Below, in pieces: positions 1-5,164 of a stretch of 5,164 nucleotides of DNA (the first letter of the stretch is position 1; each line of letters starts with the position of its first letter). The DNA lies in contig JAHAIU010000213.1 of assembly GCA_018372555.1 (NCBI GenBank), positions 1 to 5,164 of the forward strand, written 5' to 3'. The translations under genes were made by a program, and so were the position numbers. This DNA is from Clostridium sp. (GTDB taxonomy: Bacteria; Bacillota; Clostridia; Clostridiales; Clostridiaceae). The notes beneath the pieces were generated by a model that saw only the letters and a program-made list of their open reading frames with translations, was not told the origin of the DNA and ran no database searches.

Positions 1-302
1 TTATACTCGTCAATAATCTGCCGGATGGCTGTTGCGTTTCCTTTCTCCCGGAGGCTGTCGATTCCTTGAAACAGAAAATCATCGTATAACGCGCGAACTT
101 CCGGAAGGAATGGACGCGTATCTTTATCCGTGAAGAATTTCTGCATGTTGGCGTTATCAAAAAATGCCTTGAAATTCGCTGATGTCGGATTACTCTTTAC
201 AATCTGGTAAAGCCGTTTGTTTTCCGCAGTGTTGATTTGAGAGATAAATTTGCCGTTCGGATATTCCGTGATGTACGTTTGATAAATATTCAGCGTATAA
301 CA
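1..302 (-). CDS. Partial reading frame of a foreign, higher-GC segment; function unknown
   Basis: Read on the minus strand, this segment is open without a stop from the left edge to about position 302; the frame formally stays open to a stop at 339-341. It encodes about 100 residues, including YITEYPNGKFISQINTA, FFDNANMQKFFTDKD and LREKGNATAIRQIIDEY. Both ends are missing: it runs off the window on the C-terminal side and no start codon fits near 302. Its arginine codons are all CGN and it uses CCG, GCG and ACG freely, unlike the AGA-rich genes to the right, so it probably comes from another genome. The 'EYPNGKFI' phrase is reminiscent of helical-repeat envelope proteins of Bacteroidota, but that is a weak impression from memory. 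Coding potential is well supported by the uninterrupted frame and codon choice; identity is not. Confidence 0.55.
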
Positions 303-307
303 ACTAT
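296..307. other. Abrupt composition junction (probable chimeric join or recombination point)
   Basis: GC content drops from about 40-50% on the left to about 25% on the right within a few bases, and the coding strand switches from minus to plus. The relaxase frame reads N-N-Y immediately before its ATG at 308, which matches what I recall of the conserved 'YMGNP' block of MobL relaxases. Family homology therefore begins at about 299-302 and stops there. Further upstream in this frame the residues look unrelated, and a TGA stop lies at 269-271. No IS ends, target duplication or long repeat flank the join. Confidence 0.7.
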
Positions 308-1306
308 ATGGGTAATCCTGAAAAAATAGGTTCTTTATTTACTAAAGACAAACATTCTTTAACTGAAAAAGAAGTTAAAAAGCTAAAAAAAGATTTTGAT
401 AAAGCTCAATCGAATGGTAGTAATATGTGGCAAGAAGTTTTTAGTTTTGATAATGAATTCTTAGAAGTAAATGGATTATATGATTCTGAAAATGGAGCAT
501 TGGATGAAGAAAAAATACAGGAAGCAACTAGAAGAGCTATGGAAGAATTAATTAAAAGAGAAGATTTTAAAGACCTAACATGGTCAGCAAGTCTACACTA
601 TAATACAGATAATATTCATGTTCATATTGCTAGTGTTGAAATAAATCCTAGTAGAGAAAGAGGAAAATTTAAACCTAAAACTTTATATAATATGAAAAGT
701 TCTTTTGTTAATTCTTTGTTAGATAAACAGAAAGATTTAGATAAAATAAATTCACTTATAAGAGATAATTTGATTCAAGGAAAGAAGGAAATGAGTTTTA
801 AAGAAGATATTGAAATGCGAAAAATGGTTAAAGAAATAGTTCAAAAACTTCCTTCAGATAAACGCCAATGGCATTACAATTATAATTCTATGCAAGAAGT
901 AAGACCATTAATTGATAACTTAACTAAATACTATATAGAAACATATAAAAAAGATGAATTTAAAGAATTGGTTGATAGATTAGAAAAAGAAGACAAGTTT
1001 TATAAGGAGGTTTATGGTAAAAGAAAAGTAGAAACTACAACGTATAAAGACAATAAAATTCAAGACCTATATACAAGAATGGGAAACACTATTCTTAAAG
1101 AAATTAAAGAATATGTAAAAGAAGAAGACTTAAAAAGTCAAAAAAAGTTTGAAAATTTACAGGAAAGATGGGAAAGAAATAAAAATATTATAATAACTAA
1201 ACAAAGTATTTCTATGATGAAAAAAAGTTTAAATAACGATATTAATAGCATGAAAAACCAAAGAGAATATGAAAAATTACAAAGTTCTATTGAATATGAT
1301 ATGTAA
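308..1306 (+). CDS. MobL/MobP2-like relaxase, N-terminally truncated
   Basis: Relaxases of this type nick one strand at oriT, stay covalently bound to it and lead it into the recipient. The 332 visible residues carry the HUH metal-binding motif: H97 in 'LHYNTDNIHVHIASVE' with H104 and H106. They also show the family-typical opening 'YMGNPEK.xSLFT', the 'W..xxSFDN' and 'GLYD' stretches, and the 'LPSDKRQWHYNYNSM' block near residue 181, followed by a lysine/glutamate-rich helical C-terminus. Relatives, as I recall them, have roughly 60-90 further residues in front, holding the catalytic motif I; here these are replaced by foreign DNA. The ATG at 308 has no ribosome site and corresponds to an internal methionine, so it is probably not the true start and this copy would be non-functional if the join is real. 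The next gene follows after 17 bases and is probably co-transcribed. Family assignment is by motif recall, not alignment. Confidence 0.85.
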   Translation: MGNPEKIGSLFTKDKHSLTEKEVKKLKKDFDKAQSNGSNMWQEVFSFDNEFLEVNGLYDSENGALDEEKIQEATRRAMEELIKREDFKDLTWSASLHYNTDNIHVHIASVEINPSRERGKFKPKTLYNMKSSFVNSLLDKQKDLDKINSLIRDNLIQGKKEMSFKEDIEMRKMVKEIVQKLPSDKRQWHYNYNSMQEVRPLIDNLTKYYIETYKKDEFKELVDRLEKEDKFYKEVYGKRKVETTTYKDNKIQDLYTRMGNTILKEIKEYVKEEDLKSQKKFENLQERWERNKNIIITKQSISMMKKSLNNDINSMKNQREYEKLQSSIEYDM

Positions 1307-1323
1307 TTAAGGAGGAATATTTT

Positions 1324-1542
1324 ATGTTTGAAAATTTAGCAATGGTTAATGAAATTGTAGGAGAAAATGAGGTTTCAGTTTATCTTCTTGAAGAAAAAAG
1401 AGATATTGTTGTTAAAGCAAATAAAAATTATATTAAGCTATTAAGTGATGAATTAAATCAAAAAGAAGAAGATAACACAATGATCCTTGCAGTTGATATA
1501 AAGAATAAAAGTATTATAGAAGATTATAATTATGAAGTTTAA
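1324..1542 (+). CDS. Small acidic hypothetical protein (72 aa)
   Basis: I do not recognise this protein. It begins MFENLAMVNEIVGENEVSVY and has no membrane segment, signal peptide or cysteine. It is rich in Glu, Asn and Val/Ile. The alternation of short hydrophobic strands (VSVYLL, DIVVKA, MILAVDI) with charged residues suggests a small beta-rich fold. The start is well supported: an AAGGAGG ribosome site ends 8 bases before the ATG. The gene lies 17 bases after the relaxase and is followed directly by a terminator-like hairpin, so it looks like the last gene of the relaxase transcript. By position it could be a mobilization accessory protein; that is inference from context only. Confidence 0.75.
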   Translation: MFENLAMVNEIVGENEVSVYLLEEKRDIVVKANKNYIKLLSDELNQKEEDNTMILAVDIKNKSIIEDYNYEV

Positions 1543-1577
1543 AAGAGTATTTTAAAAATATTCTTTTATTTTTTTGA
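1541..1577 (+). terminator. Intrinsic terminator after the 72-aa gene
   Basis: The arms AAAAGAGTATTTT and AAAATATTCTTTT are complementary over 13 positions with one G-T wobble. Allowing for a loop, this gives a stem of about 10-11 bp. The 3' side runs into a long T-tract (TTTTATTTTTTT). The hairpin overlaps the last bases of the TAA stop. The stem is very AT-rich, so termination may be only partial. Confidence 0.65.
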
Positions 1578-1619
1578 AAAAGAACTAAAGGTAAAAAATT
1601 ATTAAAGGAGTGAATATAT

Positions 1620-1784
1620 ATGAAAAAATATTATGTTTATAAAAATGGAAATGGATTTGGAGGGGGTTCAGAAATAGAACAAGAAGGTTTAGAAGATGAT
1701 TTAATAGATGTAGTTGATTCAGAAGAAAAAGCTAAAAAGGTATTATTAGAATATATAATTAACGCTAATATTGAGGCTAAATAA
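1620..1784 (+). CDS. Small hypothetical protein (54 aa)
   Basis: Unrecognised short gene. An AAAGGAG ribosome site (1604-1610) precedes the ATG by 9 bases. The protein starts MKKYYVYKNGNGFGGGSEIE, a short strand followed by a glycine-rich turn. An acidic middle (EGLEDDLIDVVDSEEKA) follows, then a helix ending IINANIEAK. There are no membrane segments, cysteines or histidines. The codon usage (AAA, GAA, TTA, ATA) matches its neighbours, and the frame is framed neatly by a hairpin upstream and one downstream, which supports a real gene despite its size. Small acidic proteins near relaxase and ArdC genes are sometimes anti-defence or regulatory factors, but nothing in this sequence shows that directly. 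Confidence 0.65.
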   Translation: MKKYYVYKNGNGFGGGSEIEQEGLEDDLIDVVDSEEKAKKVLLEYIINANIEAK

Positions 1785-1796
1785 TTTAGATTTGGT

Positions 1797-1845
1797 AAAT
1801 TAAAGAGTGTTTCCATGTTATTTACATGGCTGCACTCTTTAATTT
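1797..1845 (+). terminator. Long two-tier hairpin, probable terminator before the polyvalent gene
   Basis: The outer stem is a perfect 13-bp pairing, AAATTAAAGAGTG (1797-1809) with CACTCTTTAATTT (1833-1845). A small internal loop follows, then a perfect 6-bp inner stem, CCATGT with ACATGG, closed by a 5-base loop. The 3' arm is T-rich but there is no clean T-run after it. A terminator that may work in both directions is the simplest reading; an attenuator or structured leader of the next gene is possible, because its ribosome site is only 19 bases downstream. Confidence 0.6.
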
Positions 1846-1864
1846 TATAAAAGTATAAATGTTT

Positions 1865-1871
1865 AAGGAGG
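1865..1871 (+). promoter_or_regulatory. Strong ribosome binding site that fixes the start of the polyvalent gene
   Basis: A perfect AAGGAGG lies 8 bases before the ATG at 1880. An in-frame ATG at 1859 also exists, but it lies upstream of this site and has no site of its own, so 1880 is the likely start. A TATAAA at 1846-1851, with TTACAT 18 bases upstream inside the hairpin, is a weak promoter candidate. Confidence 0.85.
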
Positions 1872-1879
1872 AAATAAGT

Positions 1880-4678
1880 ATGGCTTTTAAAAAGAAAAGT
1901 AATGAGGAGAGGAAAAAAGAAGTAGATTTGCTCGTAGAACAAGCAAATAAAAAAATAGATAAGGTTTTTAATTCACCTGAAGATATAAAAGAATATCTTT
2001 CTTTTATGTCTAAGTTTTACAACTATTCTTTTAAGAATTCAATACTTATAGAAGAACAGTTTAGAGGAGCTAGAGCAGTAGGCAGTTTTGCATTTTGGAA
2101 AGAGAAAGGGTATGTAGTTAATAAGGGAGAAAAGGGAATAAAAATTTTAGTACCAACAAAATTAGGGGATAGATTTGAAGCAGAAGATGGAACGATTAAA
2201 CTTGTAAGCAAAGCAACTGAGAGAGAAAAAGCCTTAATAAAAGAGACGAAATTAGAGTTTATTCCCGGAAAAACTTTATTTAAACAAGGATATGTTTTTG
2301 ATGTAAGTCAAACTAATGTACCTTTAGAAGAAATACCTAAATTGTTTCCGAATAGATGGTTAGAAGGAAGAGTTGAGAATTATAAAGGCTTTTTTAATTC
2401 TTTAGAAAATTTAGCAGATAAAATTGGAATTAAGATTATTGAGCCTAAAAGTGAATTAGGTCAAGTAAAAGGAGTAAGTTATACATTTACTAATGAAGTA
2501 GCATTAAATCCTAGAAATTCAGAGATACAAAATATAAAAACATTAATCCATGAGTTAGCTCATGCTAAATTGCATACAAGTGAAACTTTTTTAAATTATA
2601 CTCAGGCTGAAAAAGAGTTTCAAGCAGAAATGGTCGCTTTTTCAGTAAGTAGTTATTTTAATATAGATACTGAAGAATATTCTCTTAGATATTTAAAATC
2701 TTGGACTAAGGATAGAGATTTTAAAGATAAAGAAAGGCTTTTGAAAGAAGTAAAAGAAACTACAAAAGAGTTTATAGAAACTATTGAAAGTTCTCTTTTA
2801 AATATAAAAGAGAAAGAAATACTAATTGAAGATGAAGCAGTAAAAGAGTTTTTAGGGAAAGATAAAATCAAAATAAATGAATTAAGTAAAACTGAATTGG
2901 AGGAACTGATAGAGAAAAACAATTCTTATACTTGGTTTAAAATTGATGGAAATAAAGAAAGAGATTCTAAAGATTTTACTGGTAAAAATCATGTTATGTT
3001 ATTAAAAAAAGATGATTCATATAGAGATATTTATGTAGGGAAAACTTATAATTTAGAAAATTTAATATATGTTGATGATAATAAAAATTTATATAGACTT
3101 AAAAAAGAGTTAGAAGTTGAAAAGACTAATAACTCTTTTTTTTATAAAAAAAATGAGGGTGAGGTTTTAAGTATGGAATATGAAAAAGATATAAATTTAT
3201 CTGAAGATAAATTTATAAGTGATGAAAACAGAGAGTTGAATGAGAAAGGAGTATTTAAAGAGCCATATATAACAGTTGATTTTTGCGAAGAGAATTTTTT
3301 TAAAAAAGGTGAAGTAATTGACCTTAAAGAAGCAAATGAAAGATTTAAGGAAGCAGAGTTAAAAGTTAGAGAATTAAAAAGAGAAGCAGAGCAAAGGGAT
3401 GAGTATTATCCATATGCTAAAACTAAATTAAAACTACACTATGCACCAGAGAAAGTAATACCTTTACATTTTGATATAGGAGATGGATATGTAAATGATC
3501 TGAAAGGATTGATTAATAAAGAGCTAAAATCGGCTCGATATGAAGATTTACGTAAAAGTATAGATAATACATTAGATAACAAAGAAAGAGCGTTTAAAGA
3601 GGAAGTAGAGCCTTTTTATGATATAAATAAATTAAAAGAGATTCCAATAGGAGATATTGCTGATAAACTTGGAATAGATACAGTTAAAAGAGGTAATAAA
3701 CTATGGTGTAATTTAAGAGGAGAAAAAACAGCTTCTTGTTGTATAAATATAGATAAAAATTACTTTTATGATTTTGGAGGACAACCTGAAGGTGGAGATG
3801 GAATTAAGTTTGTATCTAAAGCTGAAGGTATAAGTGCTAAGGATTCTATATATAGGTTAGCAGATATGTTTGGAATTGAACCTGAAAATAACATTGATAA
3901 TAGTTTTAAGCCTAGTTTTCATATATCAAATTCTGACTATAAAGAAATAGGAATAGAACCTAATAGAGCTATGTTAAATGTTGATATTAATTTAGAAAGA
4001 CAAAGTTTAGCAGAAGTAATGGAATTAGAAAAATCATGTGCAAAGACTATGAATGAACTTGCTAATGATGATAAAAGTACATTTTTAAACATATTAAATT
4101 TTAAATCAATGCCAATAGTATATAACAATGCAAAAACTTATTACAGTTGTATAGAGAGAATAAATGAATATGTAAAGGAATATAATTCACCTATTGATGG
4201 ATTTAATTCATTGGAAGTTTTACTTTATAAAGACTTTACTAAGAATTTAGAAGAAAAATTAAATAAACAAATAGATATTTTATATAGAGCTGATATCAAT
4301 GAAAGGATTGGATTTGATTTAAGTGAAGAAAAAGTAAACTTAAAGAAAGATTTAGATGATTTATTTTCAGCTTCTCTATCTAATGGGGTTGAGGTTTACT
4401 ATAATTCTAATCCTGATGAATTAAAAGTTATAAAATCTATAGAAGAATTTAGAGATTATGCTATTGATATATTAGTACCTGAATTAAGTGGTTTTGAAGT
4501 TTCTGAAGAAGAAATAACTAAAACGGAAAAGGAAGTTAAAAGTTGGACATATACAGATCTTTTAGAATTTTGTGAGGGCAATGATATAGAAATTGTGCCT
4601 TTAAAAAAAGAAAAAACTATTGAAATTGAAAAGTCTGTAAAAGAAGTTAGAATAAAAAATAAAGCTATGGAACTATAA
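1880..4678 (+). CDS. Polyvalent protein: ArdC antirestriction N-domain, HEXXH metallopeptidase, LPD25-like and degenerate CHC2 domains
   Basis: This 932-aa soluble protein matches the 'polyvalent protein' architecture of plasmids, integrative elements and phages. Residues 10-160 resemble the ArdC N-terminal ssDNA-binding domain (F-x-N-S-I-L-I, 'GSFAFWKEKGYVV', 'KGEKGIKILVP'). Residues 165-260 form a zincin-like ImmA/IrrE-type metallopeptidase with H224-E-L-A-H228 and a probable third ligand at E246 or E250 in 'EKEFQAEMVAF'. Residues 346-412 are a compact unassigned module. Residues 463-550 ('DLKEANERFKEAE', 'YAKTKLKLHY', 'FDIGDGYVNDL') resemble an LPD25-type large-polyvalent-protein domain. 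Residues 584-668 are CHC2-like (IADKLGI, GEKT, YFYDFGG, EGGDGIKFV) but lack most zinc ligands. The region to about 730 with 'VDINLERQ' recalls what follows CHC2 in other mobile-element proteins; the remainder is unassigned and helical. ArdC proteins protect incoming plasmid DNA from restriction; the primase-like part hints at strand replication. No toprim catalytic domain is visible. Domain calls are from memory. Confidence 0.85.
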   Translation: MAFKKKSNEERKKEVDLLVEQANKKIDKVFNSPEDIKEYLSFMSKFYNYSFKNSILIEEQFRGARAVGSFAFWKEKGYVVNKGEKGIKILVPTKLGDRFEAEDGTIKLVSKATEREKALIKETKLEFIPGKTLFKQGYVFDVSQTNVPLEEIPKLFPNRWLEGRVENYKGFFNSLENLADKIGIKIIEPKSELGQVKGVSYTFTNEVALNPRNSEIQNIKTLIHELAHAKLHTSETFLNYTQAEKEFQAEMVAFSVSSYFNIDTEEYSLRYLKSWTKDRDFKDKERLLKEVKETTKEFIETIESSLLNIKEKEILIEDEAVKEFLGKDKIKINELSKTELEELIEKNNSYTWFKIDGNKERDSKDFTGKNHVMLLKKDDSYRDIYVGKTYNLENLIYVDDNKNLYRLKKELEVEKTNNSFFYKKNEGEVLSMEYEKDINLSEDKFISDENRELNEKGVFKEPYITVDFCEENFFKKGEVIDLKEANERFKEAELKVRELKREAEQRDEYYPYAKTKLKLHYAPEKVIPLHFDIGDGYVNDLKGLINKELKSARYEDLRKSIDNTLDNKERAFKEEVEPFYDINKLKEIPIGDIADKLGIDTVKRGNKLWCNLRGEKTASCCINIDKNYFYDFGGQPEGGDGIKFVSKAEGISAKDSIYRLADMFGIEPENNIDNSFKPSFHISNSDYKEIGIEPNRAMLNVDINLERQSLAEVMELEKSCAKTMNELANDDKSTFLNILNFKSMPIVYNNAKTYYSCIERINEYVKEYNSPIDGFNSLEVLLYKDFTKNLEEKLNKQIDILYRADINERIGFDLSEEKVNLKKDLDDLFSASLSNGVEVYYNSNPDELKVIKSIEEFRDYAIDILVPELSGFEVSEEEITKTEKEVKSWTYTDLLEFCEGNDIEIVPLKKEKTIEIEKSVKEVRIKNKAMEL
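3136..3153. repeat. Perfect 18-base AT palindrome inside the polyvalent gene
   Basis: Eight T, then AT, then eight A, forming a perfect palindrome. It encodes part of the S-F-F-Y-K-K linker between the unassigned middle module and the LPD25-like domain. It may cause polymerase slippage or form a hairpin just before a possible internal ribosome site. Confidence 0.6.
3161..3175 (+). promoter_or_regulatory. Possible internal ribosome site and in-frame start
   Basis: A GAGGGTGAGG stretch (3155-3164) ends 8 bases before an in-frame ATG at 3173, codon 432 of the 932-aa gene. Initiation there would give a protein of about 501 residues with the LPD25-like and CHC2-like domains but without the ArdC and peptidase domains. 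Plasmid primase genes such as sog of ColIb-P9 and traC of RP4 are known to make long and short products from in-frame starts. Here it is inferred from spacing only. Confidence 0.35.
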
Positions 4679-4687
4679 AGATATTAT

Positions 4688-4719
4688 AGAAGAACTATTT
4701 TTAATAGTTCTTCTTTTTT
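4688..4719 (+). terminator. Strong intrinsic terminator after the polyvalent gene
   Basis: The stem is a perfect 12-bp pairing, AGAAGAACTATT with AATAGTTCTTCT, with a 3-base loop. It is followed directly by a run of T (4714-4719). It starts 10 bases after the stop codon at 4678. This is the clearest terminator in the window. Confidence 0.85.
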
Positions 4720-4733
4720 GAAAGGAAAGTAAT

Positions 4734-5164
4734 ATGTTTAGTGAGTTAATTGAAAAAATTAAAAGAAATAAAAAAATAAGTATAGTGATAATTATTTTAG
4801 TATTAATAATTTTTTTTTACAAACCAGCATTTCTCTTAAAAATCAAAAAATAGACTATCTTAATTCAAGTATTTCTAAGTTAGAAAGTGAATTGAAATCT
4901 GTAAATTTAATAGAAAGTAAAAAGTAATACTTCATTGTATATAGAAATCCAAATAATGGAAATGTAAGATCGGAACTATAAAAAAGTCTAGTGAGTACAT
5001 AAAAATAGATATCATTAAGTTAGCAGAACCCTTAACAGCAGGCGAAACAATTGAACTTAATAATATCTATATTGGCTCTAAAAAAGATTTTCAAAGCAAA
5101 TTAATTATAAAAAATTAACAAAAGAAAATAATGCCAAAAGAATATTTAACTATATTGAAGATAT
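4734..5164 (+). pseudogene. Frame-disrupted membrane-anchored protein, running off the right edge
   Basis: The ATG at 4734 has an AAAGGAAAG-type ribosome site and opens a frame that stops after 39 codons (TAG at 4851-4853). The start encodes a basic stretch (IEKIKRNKK) and one membrane helix (ISIVIIILVLIIFF), so it would be anchored with its N-terminus inside. Switching frame at suspect bases gives a continuous protein. The pieces are an external coiled-coil-like stretch (LKNQKIDYLNSSISKLESEL), then YFIVYRNPNNGNVRSEL, then IDIIKLAEPLTAGETIELNN, then LTKENNAKRIFNYIED to the edge. Frame changes are needed at the T-run 4810-4818, at 4860-4862, near 4928, near 4979 and in the A-run 5109-5114. The 'LAEPLTAGETIELNNI' phrase recalls SAF domains of CpaB-like proteins, but weakly. 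Either sequencing indels at a contig end or true decay would explain this; so many lesions next to intact genes favours sequencing error. Confidence 0.6.

Noticed and set aside
1574..1605. Possible promoter (TTGAAA with an AT-rich -10) before the 54-aa gene
   Set aside because: The -35 overlaps the terminator T-run and no convincing -10 lies at the right spacing; AT-rich DNA gives many such matches.
1859..1879. Upstream ATG that would add 7 residues (MFKEEIS) to the polyvalent protein
   Set aside because: The AAGGAGG site lies downstream of this ATG and is ideally spaced for the ATG at 1880.
1637..1942. Minus-strand open frame of about 100 codons
   Set aside because: It overlaps the 54-aa gene, the hairpin and the start of the polyvalent gene, has no ribosome site, and reads like an antisense shadow rich in Phe, Ser and Leu.
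2653..2922. Minus-strand open frame inside the polyvalent gene
   Set aside because: Ser/Phe-rich low-complexity antisense of a Lys/Glu-rich coding region, lying wholly inside a strongly supported gene. The shorter minus frames at 2023-2211 and 3937-4128 fail for the same reason.
4967..4975. AGATCGGAA, identical to the first 9 bases of a common Illumina adapter
   Set aside because: The match stops at 9 bases and the reading frame continues sensibly through it, so coincidence is more likely than adapter remnant.
4669..4983. Repeat of GGAACTATAAA near 4669 and 4973
   Set aside because: Only about 11 bases in very AT-rich DNA, with no attachment-site or IS context; likely chance.

Overview
The window looks like a metagenome-type contig fragment from a very AT-rich bacterial mobile element (conjugative or mobilizable plasmid, or integrative element). 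From about position 302 onward the DNA is roughly 25-28% GC by eye. It uses AGA for almost every arginine, reads TGG as tryptophan (standard code), and has strong AAGGAGG-type ribosome sites. This fits Fusobacteriota or low-GC Bacillota (Clostridia-like), but the sequence alone does not decide between them. All credible genes in this part lie on the + strand.

Layout. Positions 1-302 are compositionally foreign (about 40-50% GC, CGN arginine codons). They carry one uninterrupted minus-strand reading frame that runs off the left edge. Near 296-307 this joins abruptly to the middle of a MobL/MobP2-like relaxase (to 1306) whose N-terminus is missing. Two small unrecognised proteins follow, of 72 aa (1324-1542) and 54 aa (1620-1784). 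Then comes a 932-aa multidomain 'polyvalent' protein (1880-4678). It has an ArdC N-terminal domain, a HEXXH metallopeptidase, a probable LPD25-like domain and a primase-type CHC2 domain that has lost most of its zinc ligands. At the right edge (4734-5164) is a membrane-anchored protein whose frame is broken about five times in some 300 bases. This looks like low-quality sequence at a contig end, or else a decayed gene.

How the parts fit. The relaxase would nick and pilot plasmid DNA at oriT. The ArdC/metallopeptidase protein would protect the incoming single strand from host restriction or act on host factors after transfer, and its CHC2-like part hints at a role in replication or priming of the transferred strand. 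Each intergenic gap from 1541 onward holds an intrinsic-terminator-like hairpin placed just before the next ribosome site, so expression may be stepped down or antiterminated along one operon. No oriT, replication gene, integrase, IS element, CRISPR array, tRNA or rRNA was seen.
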